A stretch of DNA of 64,000 nt from Phenylobacterium sp. (GCF_019636135.1 NZ_JAHBYD010000007.1:1-64000); one strand, 5' to 3'. Numbered from the stretch's first letter, positions 33,359 to 43,459 are shown. The notes: generated from the sequence alone by a model not told the origin. A program made the numbers and translations.

Positions 33359-34249
33359 ATGGCCTTCCGCGACTTCGCCCTGCTCATGGCCATGTGCCTG
33401 GTCTGGGCGGTGAACAACATCGTCTCGAAGTATGTGGTGAGCACGCTCGACGTGCCGCCGCTGTTCTATGCGGCGTGCCGGTTCCTGATCGTGGCGGCCT
33501 GCCTGGTCCCGTTCCTGCGGCCGGCGCCGAAGCCCACGTGGCGGCTGATCCTCACCGCCTTCCTGATGGGCGGCGGCAACTTCGGCCTGATGTTCGTGGG
33601 CCTGAAGTATGCGACGCCGTCGGCCGCGGCCGTCGTGCTGCAGCTCGGCATGCCGATGACGCTGATCCTGTCGATGATGTTCCTGGGCGAACGCGTGCGC
33701 TGGCGCCGCGCGCTGGGGATCGCACTCACCTTCGCCGGCGTGCTGACGGTGATGTACGACCCGCACGGCCTTGCGCTCTCGACCGGGCTGATGCTGATCG
33801 CCGGCGCCACGCTGATGTCGTCGGTGGGGGTGATCCTGACGAAGCAGATGGAGGGCATGCGGCCGATCACCTTCCAGGCTTGGGTGGGGCTCGTGTCCCT
33901 CGTGCCGTTGGCGGCGCTCTCGGCGATCTTCGAGCCGGGGCAGGTGCGGATCGCGCTGGATGCGGGCTGGCCGTTCCTGGCGGCGGTGCTGTTCTCGGCC
34001 TTCATCGTCTCGGTGGGCGCCCACACGCTCTACGTGACCCTGCTGCAGAAGTACGAGGCCAACCTGATCGCGGCGCTGATCCTGGTGACCCCGCTGGAGA
34101 CGATCGCGCTCGGCGTGCTGCTGCTGCACGACCCGTTCGGCCCGCGCCACATCGTCGGCAGCGCGCTGGCGCTGGCCGGCGTCTTGATCATCTCGCTCAG
34201 GGGCAGTCAGGTCATGGCCCGGCTGCTCGCGCTCAGGAACCGGAACTGA
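33359..34249 (+). CDS. EamA/DMT-family transporter
   Basis: 296 aa inner-membrane protein with ten predicted helices arranged as two EamA repeats. The first half ends in the FLGERVRWRRALGIALTFAGVLTVM signature and the second in LLLHDPFGPRHIVGSALALAGVLIIS, both typical of the drug/metabolite transporter superfamily. It likely exports an amino acid or other small metabolite. Its stop overlaps the start of the amidase gene (TGATG), so the two are translationally coupled. Confidence 0.9.
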   Translation: MAFRDFALLMAMCLVWAVNNIVSKYVVSTLDVPPLFYAACRFLIVAACLVPFLRPAPKPTWRLILTAFLMGGGNFGLMFVGLKYATPSAAAVVLQLGMPMTLILSMMFLGERVRWRRALGIALTFAGVLTVMYDPHGLALSTGLMLIAGATLMSSVGVILTKQMEGMRPITFQAWVGLVSLVPLAALSAIFEPGQVRIALDAGWPFLAAVLFSAFIVSVGAHTLYVTLLQKYEANLIAALILVTPLETIALGVLLLHDPFGPRHIVGSALALAGVLIISLRGSQVMARLLALRNRN

Positions 34250-34968
34250 TGGACGTGATCGCGGCCCCTTCGCCGAACTTCGACGCCCGCACCGCGCCGC
34301 CGTCCATTCTCGTGCTGCACTACACCGGCATGAAGTCGGGCGAAGAGGCCATCGCCCGCCTGCGCGACCCCGACGCGCGGGTCAGTGCGCACTATGTCGT
34401 CGAGGAGGATGGCCGCACCTTCAGCCTGGTGGCCGAGGAACGGCGAGCCTGGCACGCCGGCGTCTCGTTCTGGCGGGGCCGGCGCAACGTGAACGGCGAC
34501 TCCATCGGCATCGAGATCGTGAATCCGGGCCACGAGTGGGGCTACCGCGCCTTTCCCGAGGCCCAGGTCGCCGCCGTGACCGAGCTGGTCGCCGACATCC
34601 GCACCCGCTGGGCCATCGAGGACCGCGACATCGTCGGCCACGCCGACGTCGCGCCCGCCCGCAAGGAGGACCCCGGCGAGCTCTTCCCGTGGAAGCGCCT
34701 CGCCGAAGCGGGCCATGGCCTCTGGGCCGAAGCGCCATCCGCCCCTGGCGCGCCGATCGGCGAGGGCGAGGCGGGCGCCGCCGTCTTCGCCCTGCAGGCC
34801 GGATTCACCCGCCTGGGCTACGACCTGCCGCCCTCGGGCGAGTTCGACGCCGACACCGCCGCGGTGGTGAGGGCGTTCCAGCGGCATTGGCGCCCGGAGC
34901 GGGTGGACGGGATGGCCGACGGCGAGACCCGCGCGCGCCTGATCGCGCTGCTGCGGCTCGCGGGGTGA
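34249..34968 (+). CDS. N-acetylmuramoyl-L-alanine amidase (AmpD-like) with peptidoglycan-binding domain
   Basis: 239 aa from ATG 34249. The Amidase_2 domain has SILVLHYTGMKSGEEAI with a Zn-ligand His, SAHYVVEEDG, NVNGDSIGIEIVN, and VGHADVAPARKEDPGELFPW with the second His and last ligand. Residues ~175-239 form a PG_binding_1 domain (GFTRLGYDLPPSGEFDADTAAVVRAFQRH). No signal peptide is visible, which fits the cytosolic AmpD role of cleaving anhydro-muropeptides during cell-wall recycling; the binding domain is typical of the AmiD-like forms. The stop codon lies inside a 31-bp inverted-repeat arm. Confidence 0.9.
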   Translation: MDVIAAPSPNFDARTAPPSILVLHYTGMKSGEEAIARLRDPDARVSAHYVVEEDGRTFSLVAEERRAWHAGVSFWRGRRNVNGDSIGIEIVNPGHEWGYRAFPEAQVAAVTELVADIRTRWAIEDRDIVGHADVAPARKEDPGELFPWKRLAEAGHGLWAEAPSAPGAPIGEGEAGAAVFALQAGFTRLGYDLPPSGEFDADTAAVVRAFQRHWRPERVDGMADGETRARLIALLRLAG

Positions 34969-35059
34969 AAAAGAGGGACACACACCATTTTTCGCATCCA
35001 TCGCGCGCGGAAAAGCCCAGTTGTCGCCGCGAAAAATGGTGTGTGTCCCTCTTTTTCAC
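34965..35059. repeat. Perfect 31-bp inverted repeat overlapping the amidase stop
   Basis: Arms 34965-34995 and 35029-35059 are exact reverse complements (starting GTGAAAAAGAGGGACACAC), with a 33-nt centre. Both arms carry an A5/T5 run, so the hairpin can act as a terminator for the amidase gene and insulate the rnpB gene that begins 14 bases later. Confidence 0.85.
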
Positions 35060-35072
35060 TACATATGCCCCC

Positions 35073-35476
35073 GGATCAGACGGCCGGGCGGTCGCGGCGC
35101 TCTCGGGCGTCGAGGAAAGTCCGGGCTCCACGACGACATGGCGGTGGGTAACGCCCACCGGGGGTGACCCCAGGGATAGCGCCACAGAGAGCAGACCGCC
35201 TTCGCTCCGGCGAAGGGAAGGGTGAAAGGGTGGGGTAAGAGCCCACCGGGCCGCTGGTGACAGGGGCCGCATGGCAAGCCCCGCCAGGAGCAAGACCGAA
35301 TAGGGATCCCGCGCCCTCCTTAGCCTCGGCGAAGGAGGGTAGGAGCGTCGCCGCTCCGAGGGGTCCGGGTAGGTCGCGAGAACCGGCCGGCAACGGCCGG
35401 TCCAGAGGAATGACCGTCACGCCCGCTCTTCGCGGAGGGGGCGGACAGAACCCGGCTTACAGGCCGTCTGATCCAC
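35073..35476 (+). ncRNA. rnpB: RNase P RNA (bacterial class A)
   Basis: The ~404-nt region shows the invariant RNase P blocks in order: GAGGAAAGTCCGGGCTCC (35111 on), the AACGCCC element, AGGGTGAAAGGGTGGGGTAAGAGCCCACCG (35218-35250 region), GAATAGGG, and near the 3' end ACAGAACCCGGCTTACAGGCC. The 5' end GGATCAGACGGCC (35073-35085) pairs with the 3' AGGCCGTCTGATCC (35461-35474) to form helix P1. It is the catalytic RNA that trims tRNA 5' leaders. It lies just upstream of mraZ. Exact ends are estimated from helix P1. Confidence 0.95.
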
Positions 35477-35489
35477 GCTCCCCGACCGC

Positions 35490-35514
35490 ACCTCCCCCGC
35501 TGCGCAGGGGAGGT
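35490..35514. terminator. Palindrome after rnpB (possible terminator)
   Basis: ACCTCCCC and GGGGAGGT arms (35490-35497, 35507-35514) form a GC-rich hairpin 14 nt after rnpB. No long U-run follows, so it may be a REP-like element or an RNA-end stabiliser rather than a true terminator. Confidence 0.45.
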
Positions 35515-35531
35515 AGGTTCCAAGTATGTTC

Positions 35532-35540
35532 TGTGGATAA
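35532..35540 (-). promoter_or_regulatory. Consensus DnaA box upstream of mraZ
   Basis: TGTGGATAA is the exact reverse complement of the consensus DnaA box TTATCCACA, about 160 bases before mraZ. Only one box is seen; binding would tie dcw expression to replication initiation. A single 9-mer can occur by chance. Confidence 0.5.
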
Positions 35541-35612
35541 CCCTTGCGGATTAACCATGCGACCGTTGGACACCTCTGTTTTGGCTCAAATAGTCAGTTA
35601 GTGTCATTGAAA

Positions 35613-35636
35613 CCCACTCAGTCCCATGTTAACCCA
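35613..35636 (-). promoter_or_regulatory. mraZ: MraZ box: three TGGG repeats with 10-bp period
   Basis: CCCA occurs at 35613, 35623 and 35633, that is three TGGG direct repeats on the minus strand spaced exactly 10 bp. This is the arrangement reported for MraZ operators (TGGGN repeats separated by 5 nt) in the promoter of mraZ, so MraZ probably represses its own operon here. Confidence 0.75.
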
Positions 35637-35692
35637 ATTGCAATTCGTCGGTCGGAACGCGGGGTCGGGCGCGGGTTCCAGATAGCCGGGGA

Positions 35693-36178
35693 ATGGCAGG
35701 GGGCTGGTTCAGAGAGATGTTTCTCTCGACGTTCGAGAAGCAGCTGGACGCGAAGCGGCGCATCGTCGTGCCGCAGGAGTACCGCGCCGCGCTCTCGTCG
35801 GACGGCGTCTTCGTCTTCCCGTCCATCCGTTCGGACTGCATCGAAGGCGGCGGCCAGGCCCTGTTCGACCGTTACGGCGCGGTCGCCGACGAGCTGGAGT
35901 TCGGCGACGAGCTGCGGGACTCCATCGAGCGCAACGTCTTCGGCGAGATGCAGAAGCTCTCCTTCGACACCGCCGGCCGCATCACCCTGCCCGAGGGGCT
36001 CTGCGAGCCGTACGGCATCACCGACTGGGTCGCCGTCGTCGGCCTGCGCGACCGCTTCGAGATCTGGGAGCGCGACGCCTACCGCGCCCAGCGCGCCGCC
36101 GACCGCGAGCGCGCCCGCACCGGCCTCGCCGACATGCGCGTGCGTCAGCGCGCCGCGCGGCTCGGGGGCGGCGCATGA
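35693..36178 (+). CDS. mraZ: MraZ transcriptional regulator of the dcw operon
   Basis: 161 aa from ATG 35693; an ATG at 35717 ([15 protein letters not shown]) matches the usual family start and may be the real one. Two SpoVT-AbrB-type domains are present, each with the DxxxR signature: [14 protein letters not shown] and [13 protein letters not shown]. MraZ forms a ring that binds TGGG repeats and represses the dcw operon. The stop overlaps the rsmH start as ATGA. First gene of the dcw cluster. Confidence 0.95.
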   Translation: MAGGWFREMFLSTFEKQLDAKRRIVVPQEYRAALSSDGVFVFPSIRSDCIEGGGQALFDRYGAVADELEFGDELRDSIERNVFGEMQKLSFDTAGRITLPEGLCEPYGITDWVAVVGLRDRFEIWERDAYRAQRAADRERARTGLADMRVRQRAARLGGGA

Positions 36179-37179
36179 GCGCCCCCGGCAAACCTCACAT
36201 TTCCGTCCTCCTCGACGAAACCGTCGAGAACCTCGCCGCCAAGACCGGCGACGTGATCGTGGACGGCACCTTCGGCGCGGGCGGCTACGCTCGCGCGATC
36301 CTGGCGACAGGCGCGAAGGTCGTGGCCTTTGACCGCGACCCTACGGTCCGTCGCTTCGCCGCGGGATTTCCGGAAGACCGCTTCAGACTGGTGGAAGCGA
36401 GATTCTCGGAGATGGACGCGGTCCTCGGCGAGGGCCATGCCGATGGCGTGGCCCTCGACCTCGGGGTCTCTTCGATGCAGATCGACGAGGCGGCGCGCGG
36501 CTTCTCGTTCATGGCCGACGGGCCGCTCGACATGCGGATGGGCGGCGACGGCCCGACCGCGGCCGACCTCGTCAACACGGCCGAACAGGACGAACTGGCC
36601 CGCATCATCTTCGTCTACGGCGAGGAGCGGGAGAGCCGCCGCATCGCCCGCGCGATCGTGAAGCGCCGCGCCGAGCAGCCCTTCAGCCGCACGCTGGAGC
36701 TGGCCGCGTTCGTCGAGCAGGCGCTGGGCGGCCGCCGCGGCGCCAGGATCCATCCCGCCACCCGCACCTTCCAGGGCCTGCGCATCGCGGTGAACGACGA
36801 ACTGGGCGAGCTGGAGGCCGGCCTTTCCGCCGCCGAACGCGTCCTGAAGGCGGGCGGGCGGCTCTGCGTCGTCACGTTCCATTCGCTCGAGGACAGAATC
36901 GTGAAGACGTTCCTGGGCGAGCGGGCGGGGCGGACGCCTTCGGGTTCGCGTCATGCGCCGCCGGCGGCGCAGGGACCCGCGCCCAGCTTCCGCCTGCTCT
37001 TCAACGGCGCCCGCGGCCCGTCCGAAGCGGAGGTGGCGGCCAACCCCCGCGCCCGCTCGGCGAAGCTGAGGGCGGCGGTGCGCACCGACGCCCCGGCCTG
37101 GACCCTGCTTCGCCAGGGCCACGCGGGGCAGGGGGCGGCGCCTGGCCTTCGTGGCTCCGGAAGGGGCGTAGGAGGATGA
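36175..37179 (+). CDS. rsmH: 16S rRNA (cytosine1402-N4)-methyltransferase RsmH
   Basis: 334 aa. The N terminus [36 protein letters not shown] contains the SAM-binding glycine motif and is diagnostic of RsmH (MraW). [19 protein letters not shown] and the C-terminal [15 protein letters not shown] are further hallmarks. It methylates C1402 in the 16S decoding centre. It overlaps mraZ and ftsL by 4 nt each, so it is translated in a coupled way within the operon. Confidence 0.97.
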   Translation: MSAPGKPHISVLLDETVENLAAKTGDVIVDGTFGAGGYARAILATGAKVVAFDRDPTVRRFAAGFPEDRFRLVEARFSEMDAVLGEGHADGVALDLGVSSMQIDEAARGFSFMADGPLDMRMGGDGPTAADLVNTAEQDELARIIFVYGEERESRRIARAIVKRRAEQPFSRTLELAAFVEQALGGRRGARIHPATRTFQGLRIAVNDELGELEAGLSAAERVLKAGGRLCVVTFHSLEDRIVKTFLGERAGRTPSGSRHAPPAAQGPAPSFRLLFNGARGPSEAEVAANPRARSAKLRAAVRTDAPAWTLLRQGHAGQGAAPGLRGSGRGVGG

Positions 37180-37649
37180 GCGTGTTCACGAAGAAGGTGC
37201 GGGGCTTCCGGCTGCTCGACCTGATCGGCATCGGCTTCCTGATCGCCCTGATCCTGGGCGTCTACCTGGCCAAGACCATGGCGGGCCGCGAGCGCGCCGA
37301 GATCGCCAGCGTCGAGCGCGAGATCAAGGCCGAGACGTCGCGCATCCGCCTGCTGCAGGCCGAGGTCGCCCACCTGGAGCAGCCCGGCCGCATCGAGCGG
37401 CTGGCGGTGACCTACCTGAAGATGGAGGCGGTGCCGGCCAACCGCGAGGCGAGCCCCGCCCAATTGCCGCGGATGGCCGTGGGCGGCCTGCCGCCGAAGG
37501 CGAAGGCGCCGTCGCCCGTCGCCGCACTGTTCAACGCCTCGAACCAGACGCCCGGCGTGCCGCCGCCCGGGCCGCATGAAGCCGCCCCGGTGCGCGTGGC
37601 CGAGGCCCAGCCGGCGGCGGCGCCGGCCCCGACGGGAGCGCCGCAATGA
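37176..37649 (+). CDS. ftsL: Cell division protein FtsL
   Basis: 157 aa bitopic protein: short cytoplasmic N terminus ([12 protein letters not shown]), one membrane helix (about residues 14-32), then a periplasmic coiled-coil ([42 protein letters not shown]) as in FtsL/FtsB proteins. It would form the FtsQLB complex that activates FtsWI. The ~60-residue Pro/Ala-rich tail after the coiled coil is longer than in enterobacteria but seen in Caulobacter-type proteins. Called by position and architecture; primary similarity is low as usual. Confidence 0.9.
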   Translation: MSVFTKKVRGFRLLDLIGIGFLIALILGVYLAKTMAGRERAEIASVEREIKAETSRIRLLQAEVAHLEQPGRIERLAVTYLKMEAVPANREASPAQLPRMAVGGLPPKAKAPSPVAALFNASNQTPGVPPPGPHEAAPVRVAEAQPAAAPAPTGAPQ

Positions 37650-39403
37650 GCCTGGGCCAGCACGCCTTCGGCCGCGCCGGCCTGCCGCGCTGGCTCGCGG
37701 AGCGGATCTGGGGCCTGGAGCACGCCTTCGAACGCGCCCGCGCCTCGGGCCGCGCCGAGGACGACACCCGCCTGCGCATCTTCTTCGTGCTGGTGCTGTT
37801 CAGCCTGGGCTTCCTCGCCCTGGCCTACGGCGCCACGCGCGCCGCCCTGTTCTCGGACGCGGCGAAGGCGAGCGGCATCGTCTCGCCCCTGGGCGCCTCG
37901 CGCGCCGACCTCGTCGACCGCAACGGCCGGCTCCTGGCCCGCGACCTGACGCACTACGGCCTCTACATCGACCCGCGCGAGATCTGGGACCAGAACGAGA
38001 CCCGCCGCGCCCTGCTGTCGATCCTGCCCAACCTCGAAGCCGACCGGCTGGAGCGGGCGCTGCGCGGCAAGCGGCGCATCTTCGTCCTGGGCGCGCTGAC
38101 CCCCGCCGAACGCAACCGGGTGCATGAGCTGGGCCTGCCCGGCGTGACGTTCGAGCCCGAGCAGCGGCGCGTCTATCCGCTGGGGCCCAGCGCGGCGCAC
38201 ATCATCGGCTTCTCCGACGCCGGCGGCGAGGGCCTGTCGGGCGCGGAGGCGGCGTTCAACGACGAGATCCGCGAGGCGGCCACGGGCAGCGGCACGGTCC
38301 CGCTCTCCATCGACCTGCGCGTGCAGGGCGCGCTGGAGGACGAGCTCTGGAAGTCGGTCGCCGAGTTCCAGCCGAAGGGCGCGGTCGGGCTCGTCACCGA
38401 CGTCCACACGGGCGAGATCCTGGGCCTGGCGAGCTGGCCCGTGTTCGACCCGAACAAGCCGGGCCGGGCGGGCGTCTACGCCCAGACCAACCGCGCCGCG
38501 GCGACGATCTTCGAGATGGGCTCGACCTTCAAGGCGTTCACGGTGGCGATCGGCCTGGACACCGGCGTGGCCACGCCTTCGACCCGGTTCGACGCCACCC
38601 ACCCGTTCCAGATCGGCTACCGCACGATCAAGGACTACCACGCGACCCACGCCGTCCTGAACCTGGTCGAGGTGTTCCAGCACTCGTCCAACATCGGCAC
38701 GGCGCGCCTGGCCATGGGCGTCGGCCCGGCGCGGATGGAGCAGTACTACAAGGCCCTCGGCCTCACGACGCCGGCGAAGGTGGAGCTGATCGAGAGCGCG
38801 CGGCCGCTGACGCCGAAGACGTGGGACCAGGACGCGATCGCCTCGACCTCGTTCGGCTTCGGCCTGAACGTGAGCCCGCTGGCCCTGGCCCGCGCCTACG
38901 AGCCGCTGCTGAACGGCGGCCGGCTGGTGCCGCTGACCATCCGCAGGCTGGAACCCGGCGCCAAGGTCGATGGTCCCCGGGTCATGTCGGAGAAGACCTC
39001 GCTCGAGATGCTGTCGATCATGCGCGCCAACGTCACGGGCGGCAGCGGCAAGTCGGCGAACATCGAAGGCCTCTACGTCGGCGGCAAGACCGGCACCGGC
39101 AACAAGTACGACCCCGCCACGCGCCGCTACAGCAACGTCAAGCAAGTCTCCTCGTTCGCCGCGGTCTTCCCGACCACGGGCGGCGTGAAGGACAAGCGCT
39201 ACTTCGTGCTGATCCTGATGGACGAGCCGGGCCGCGGCCGCCTGGGCATCGACCCCACCGGCGGCATCGCCGCCGCCCCGGTCGCCGGCCGGGTGATCGA
39301 GCGCATCGCCCCGTTCCTCGGCGTGAAGCGCCAGGGTGCGAACGTTCCCCAGGCCGTCCCGGTCGAGCAACCCGTCTCCGCGGAGGCGAGCGACGGCCAA
39401 TGA
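37646..39403 (+). CDS. ftsI: Septal peptidoglycan transpeptidase PBP3/FtsI
   Basis: 585 aa class B PBP. A cytoplasmic N terminus and one membrane helix (about residues 47-67) precede the pedestal domain and the transpeptidase domain with STFK (about residue 293), the SSN motif in FQHSSNIGTARL, and KTGTG (about residue 481). It cross-links septal peptidoglycan together with FtsW. It overlaps ftsL by 4 nt. After its stop a ~70-nt spacer with a small palindrome precedes murE, the first break in the overlapping gene chain. Confidence 0.97.
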   Translation: MSLGQHAFGRAGLPRWLAERIWGLEHAFERARASGRAEDDTRLRIFFVLVLFSLGFLALAYGATRAALFSDAAKASGIVSPLGASRADLVDRNGRLLARDLTHYGLYIDPREIWDQNETRRALLSILPNLEADRLERALRGKRRIFVLGALTPAERNRVHELGLPGVTFEPEQRRVYPLGPSAAHIIGFSDAGGEGLSGAEAAFNDEIREAATGSGTVPLSIDLRVQGALEDELWKSVAEFQPKGAVGLVTDVHTGEILGLASWPVFDPNKPGRAGVYAQTNRAAATIFEMGSTFKAFTVAIGLDTGVATPSTRFDATHPFQIGYRTIKDYHATHAVLNLVEVFQHSSNIGTARLAMGVGPARMEQYYKALGLTTPAKVELIESARPLTPKTWDQDAIASTSFGFGLNVSPLALARAYEPLLNGGRLVPLTIRRLEPGAKVDGPRVMSEKTSLEMLSIMRANVTGGSGKSANIEGLYVGGKTGTGNKYDPATRRYSNVKQVSSFAAVFPTTGGVKDKRYFVLILMDEPGRGRLGIDPTGGIAAAPVAGRVIERIAPFLGVKRQGANVPQAVPVEQPVSAEASDGQ

Positions 39404-39473
39404 CCCGCCTTCGCCAAGGCTTCGGAGGGCTTCGGCCCAAATCCCTCGAAGCTCCTGCAAGGAGCGAAGCCGG

Positions 39474-40928
39474 ATGACCGCGCGGCTCTCCAAGATCGTG
39501 AAGCGCGACCTGGGCGTCGATCCGGAGATCACCGGCGTCACCGCCGACAGCCGCAAGGTCAAGCCGGGCTTCCTGTTCGCGGCCCTGCCGGGCTCGAAGG
39601 CCGACGGCGCGACCTTCGCCGCCAAGGCGGTCGAGGCGGGCGCCGCGGCGGTCATCGCCGACCAGGATCTGAACCTGTCGGTTCCCACGGTCGTGTGCCG
39701 CGACCCGCGCCGCGGCTATGCGCTGGCCGCCGCCAACTTCTGGGGCCGCCAGCCGCAGACCTGCGTCGCCGTCACCGGCACCAACGGCAAGACCTCGGTC
39801 GCCAACTTCTGCCGCCAGATCTTCGCGCGCGCCGGCCACGCCTCGGCCAGCATGGGCACGCTGGGCCTGACGGTCTCGCGGCCCGACGGGGCGGTCGAGC
39901 AACTCACCCCGCCCGGCCTCACCACGCCCGACGCCGGCGACGTGGCCGAGCTCCTGGCCCGCATCAGCCAGCTCGGCGTGACCCACTTCGCGATGGAGGC
40001 CTCGTCGCACGGCATCGACCAGCGCCGGCTGGACGGCGTGCGGCTGGACGCGGCCGGGTTCCTGAACCTGACCCAGGACCACCTCGACTACCACGTCACC
40101 ATGGACGCCTACCTGAAGGCCAAGCTGCGCCTGTTCGAGCAACTGATGCCGCGGGGGGCGACCGCGGTGCTGAACGCCGACAACGAGGCCTTCCCGTTCT
40201 TCGCCGCCGCCTCGGTGGTGTCGGGCCAGCGGGTGATGAGCGTGGGCGAGACGGGCCAGGCGCTGAAGCTGCTGTCGCGTGAACTGCTGCCGGACGGCCA
40301 GCGCCTGTCGATCCGCGCCGAGGGCCGGGTGTTCGACGTGCGCCTGCCGCTGGCGGGCGACTTCCAGGCGTCGAACGCGCTGGTGGCGGCCGGCCTCTGC
40401 AAGGCGGCGGGCCTCACCTACGAGGAGGCGTTCGCGGGCCTCGAAAAGCTGACGGGCGTCGCCGGGCGGCTCCAGCGCGTCGGGGCCGGCGGCCGTGGCG
40501 GCGAGGCCTACGTCGACTACGCCCACACGCCGGACGGCCTGGAGACCGTGCTGAAGGCGCTGCGCCCGCACGTCCGCGGCAAGCTGGTGGTGGTGTTCGG
40601 CGCCGGCGGCGACCGCGACAAGGGCAAGCGCCCCCTGATGGGCCAGATCGCCGCGAAGTTCGCCGACGTCGCCATCGTCACCGACGACAATCCCCGCACT
40701 GAAGTCGCCGCCACGATCCGGGCAGAAATCCTCGCTGGGGCTAAGGGCGCCAGGGAGATCGGCGACCGCCGTGAGGCGATCCGCGCCGCCGCCGCCATGC
40801 TGCAGGACGGCGACATCCTGGTCGTGGCCGGCAAGGGCCACGAGCAGGGCCAGATCGTGGGCGACGTGGTCCACCCGTTCGACGACGTCGCCGAGACCGC
40901 CCGGGCGCTGGAGCTGGTCCATGGCTGA
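39474..40928 (+). CDS. murE: UDP-MurNAc-L-Ala-D-Glu:meso-diaminopimelate ligase
   Basis: 484 aa from ATG 39474 (MTARLSKIV); the open frame upstream overlaps ftsI and has no family similarity. The ATP-binding motif is TGTNGKTS, and DDNPRTE carries the DNPR signature specific for meso-diaminopimelate rather than lysine. EASSHGIDQRRLDG and DYAHTPDGLE are conserved. Adds the third residue of the peptide stem in the cytoplasm. The stop overlaps murF by 8 nt. Confidence 0.97.
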   Translation: MTARLSKIVKRDLGVDPEITGVTADSRKVKPGFLFAALPGSKADGATFAAKAVEAGAAAVIADQDLNLSVPTVVCRDPRRGYALAAANFWGRQPQTCVAVTGTNGKTSVANFCRQIFARAGHASASMGTLGLTVSRPDGAVEQLTPPGLTTPDAGDVAELLARISQLGVTHFAMEASSHGIDQRRLDGVRLDAAGFLNLTQDHLDYHVTMDAYLKAKLRLFEQLMPRGATAVLNADNEAFPFFAAASVVSGQRVMSVGETGQALKLLSRELLPDGQRLSIRAEGRVFDVRLPLAGDFQASNALVAAGLCKAAGLTYEEAFAGLEKLTGVAGRLQRVGAGGRGGEAYVDYAHTPDGLETVLKALRPHVRGKLVVVFGAGGDRDKGKRPLMGQIAAKFADVAIVTDDNPRTEVAATIRAEILAGAKGAREIGDRREAIRAAAAMLQDGDILVVAGKGHEQGQIVGDVVHPFDDVAETARALELVHG

Positions 40929-42330
40929 CCCGCTCTGGACGTCGAAGGCGATAGCGGCGGCGACGGGCGGGGACGAGGCGGGCGGGTTCGCGGCCACCGG
41001 CGTCTCCATCGACACCCGCACCCTGGAGCCCGGCGACCTCTTCGTGGCCCTGGCCGGCGTGCGCGACGGCCATGAGTTCGTCGCCCAGGCGATGGCGAAG
41101 GGCGCGGCCGGCGCGCTCGTGAGCCAGGACGTCGACGCGCCCGCCGTGAAGGTCTCCGGGGACGTCCTCGCGGCGCTGGAGAAGCTGGGCGTCGCCGCGC
41201 GCGAGCGGGCCCCGCGGGCCAGGCGGGGCGCCGTCACGGGCTCGGTCGGCAAGACCTCGGTGACCCAGGCGGTGATGGCGGGCCTGAGCCTCGCCGGCCC
41301 GGCGCATTCGTCGGTGAAGAGCTACAACAACCACATCGGCGTGCCCCTGACGCTCGCCCGCATGCCGGCGGGGACCGAGCGCGCGGTCTTCGAGATCGGC
41401 ATGAACCACGCGGGCGAGATCGGGCCGCTCTCGCGGTTCGTCCGCCCGCACGCCGCGCTCGTCACCACGGTCGGCCCGGTCCACACCGAGAACTTCCCCG
41501 ACGGCGAGGAAGGCGTGGCCCGCGCCAAGGCCGAGATCTTCGAGGGGCTGGAGCCCGGCGGCGTGGCGGTCCTGAACGCCGACAACCGCTGGTTCGACCT
41601 GCTGGCCGACGCGGCGAAGGCGGCCGGCGCCACGATCCGCACCTTCGGGACCGGCGCGCGCTGCGACGCCCGCCTGATCGACTTCCAGGTTCCGGCGCAC
41701 CACGCGGTGGTCCAGGCCCGCCTCGACGGCAAGGCCCTGGACTTCCCGATCCTGCAGACCGGCCTGCACTGGGGCCTGAACGCGATGGCCGTGCTGCTGA
41801 TGCTCCAGGCCCTCGACGTCGACCTCGACAAGAGCCTGGCGGCCCTGGGCGCGTTCGAGCCGCTGGCCGGCCGGGGGGCCGAGGCGGACGTGCCCGTCGC
41901 CGGCGGCGCCTTCACCCTCATCGACGAGAGCTACAACGCCAACCCGATCTCGATGGCCTCGGCGATCGCCACCCTGGGCGCCCGCGCCGCCGCCGGCCGC
42001 CGGATCGTGGCCCTGACCGACATGCTGGAGCTGGGCCCCGGGGAACGCGCCTTCCACGCCGGCCTGGCCGAACCGCTGGCGTCTGCACGGGTCGACCTCG
42101 TCTTCTGCGCCGGTCCCCTGATGAAATCGCTCTGGGACGCCCTTCCGCCGACTCGGCGCGGCGGCTACGCCGAAACGGCGGCCGACCTTGCGCCGCGCGT
42201 CGCCGAGGCCGTGAGCGCGGGCGACGTCGTGATGGTGAAGGGGTCGAACGGGTCGAAGGCCGGGCAGGTGGCCCAGGCGCTGGCCGCGCTCGGTTCTTCC
42301 GCCGACGCCCGGTCCGGGGAGGCGCGCTGA
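40921..42330 (+). CDS. murF: UDP-MurNAc-tripeptide:D-Ala-D-Ala ligase
   Basis: 469 aa from ATG 40921. The P-loop is [41 protein letters not shown] and [15 protein letters not shown] are signature MurF segments. It adds D-Ala-D-Ala to complete the UDP-MurNAc-pentapeptide. Start and stop overlap with murE (8 nt) and mraY (TGATG). Confidence 0.97.
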   Translation: MADPLWTSKAIAAATGGDEAGGFAATGVSIDTRTLEPGDLFVALAGVRDGHEFVAQAMAKGAAGALVSQDVDAPAVKVSGDVLAALEKLGVAARERAPRARRGAVTGSVGKTSVTQAVMAGLSLAGPAHSSVKSYNNHIGVPLTLARMPAGTERAVFEIGMNHAGEIGPLSRFVRPHAALVTTVGPVHTENFPDGEEGVARAKAEIFEGLEPGGVAVLNADNRWFDLLADAAKAAGATIRTFGTGARCDARLIDFQVPAHHAVVQARLDGKALDFPILQTGLHWGLNAMAVLLMLQALDVDLDKSLAALGAFEPLAGRGAEADVPVAGGAFTLIDESYNANPISMASAIATLGARAAAGRRIVALTDMLELGPGERAFHAGLAEPLASARVDLVFCAGPLMKSLWDALPPTRRGGYAETAADLAPRVAEAVSAGDVVMVKGSNGSKAGQVAQALAALGSSADARSGEAR

Positions 42331-43439
42331 TGTTCTACTGGCTCTGGCAGACGCTCGCGGCCCACGACTACGTCCCGGTCCTGAACCTGCTGAAGTACCA
42401 GACCTTCCGCACCGTGCTGGCCATCGCGACGGCCCAACTGGTGGTGGTCGCGATGGGCTCGCGCTTCATCCGCTGGATGAAGGCCAGGCAGGGCCGCGGC
42501 CAGCCCATCCGCGCCGAGGGCATCGAGCGCCATGTGCTCGAGAAGTCCGGCACGCCCACCATGGGCGGGGTGATGATCCTGGCGGGCCTGTTCTCCGGCG
42601 TGCTGCTGTGGGGCGACCTCGCCAACGTCTACGTCTGGGCGGTGCTGCTGGTCACCGCCGGCTACGGCCTGCTGGGTTTCATGGACGACTACGCCAAGGT
42701 CACCAAGCAGACGACCGCCGGGGTCTCGGGGCGCATGCGCCTGGCGATGGAGGCCGGGATCGCCATGGCCGCGGTCGCCCTCATCATCGTCTTCGCCGCC
42801 AAGCCGCCCGAGACGCCCGAGCTGCTGACCTCGGTCGCCTTCCCGGTGTTCAAGCAGTGGCTGGTGGACCTCAGATGGTTCTACCTCGCCTTCGGCGCCT
42901 TCGTGATCGTCGGCGCCGCCAACGCCGTGAACTTCACCGACGGCCTGGACGGGCTGGCGACCGTGCCGGTGATGATCGCCTCGGCCGCCTACGGCCTGAT
43001 CGCCTACCTCGTCGGCAACTACGTCTTCGCCAACTACCTGCAGCTCCACTTCGTCCCGGGCGTGGGCGAACTCGCCATCATCTGCGGGGCGCTGGTGGGC
43101 TCGGGCCTGGGCTTCCTCTGGTACAACGCCCCGCCGGCCAAGATCTTCATGGGCGACACCGGCTCGCTGGCCCTGGGCGGCACGGTCGGCGCCATCGCGG
43201 TCGCCACCCGCCACGAGATCGTGCTGGCCATCATCGGCGGCCTGTTCGTGGCCGAGCTGCTCAGCGTCGTGATCCAGGTGGCCTGGTTCAAGCGCACCGG
43301 CCGGCGCATCTTCCTGATGGCCCCGATCCACCACCACTTCGAGAAGCTGGGCTGGTCGGAATCCACCGTGGTGATCCGCTTCTGGATCGTCTCGATCATG
43401 CTGGCCCTGGTGGGCCTCGCCACCCTCAAGCTGCGGTAG
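42330..43439 (+). CDS. mraY: Phospho-MurNAc-pentapeptide translocase MraY
   Basis: 369 aa polytopic membrane enzyme (about ten helices) that makes lipid I from UDP-MurNAc-pentapeptide and undecaprenyl phosphate. Diagnostic stretches are [17 protein letters not shown] with the catalytic Asp pair, [25 protein letters not shown] and the [13 protein letters not shown]is cluster. It overlaps murF by 1 nt (TGATG) and is followed by murD after 20 nt. Confidence 0.98.
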   Translation: MFYWLWQTLAAHDYVPVLNLLKYQTFRTVLAIATAQLVVVAMGSRFIRWMKARQGRGQPIRAEGIERHVLEKSGTPTMGGVMILAGLFSGVLLWGDLANVYVWAVLLVTAGYGLLGFMDDYAKVTKQTTAGVSGRMRLAMEAGIAMAAVALIIVFAAKPPETPELLTSVAFPVFKQWLVDLRWFYLAFGAFVIVGAANAVNFTDGLDGLATVPVMIASAAYGLIAYLVGNYVFANYLQLHFVPGVGELAIICGALVGSGLGFLWYNAPPAKIFMGDTGSLALGGTVGAIAVATRHEIVLAIIGGLFVAELLSVVIQVAWFKRTGRRIFLMAPIHHHFEKLGWSESTVVIRFWIVSIMLALVGLATLKLR

Positions 43440-43459
43440 GGGAGGGCCGGCGCGACGCC

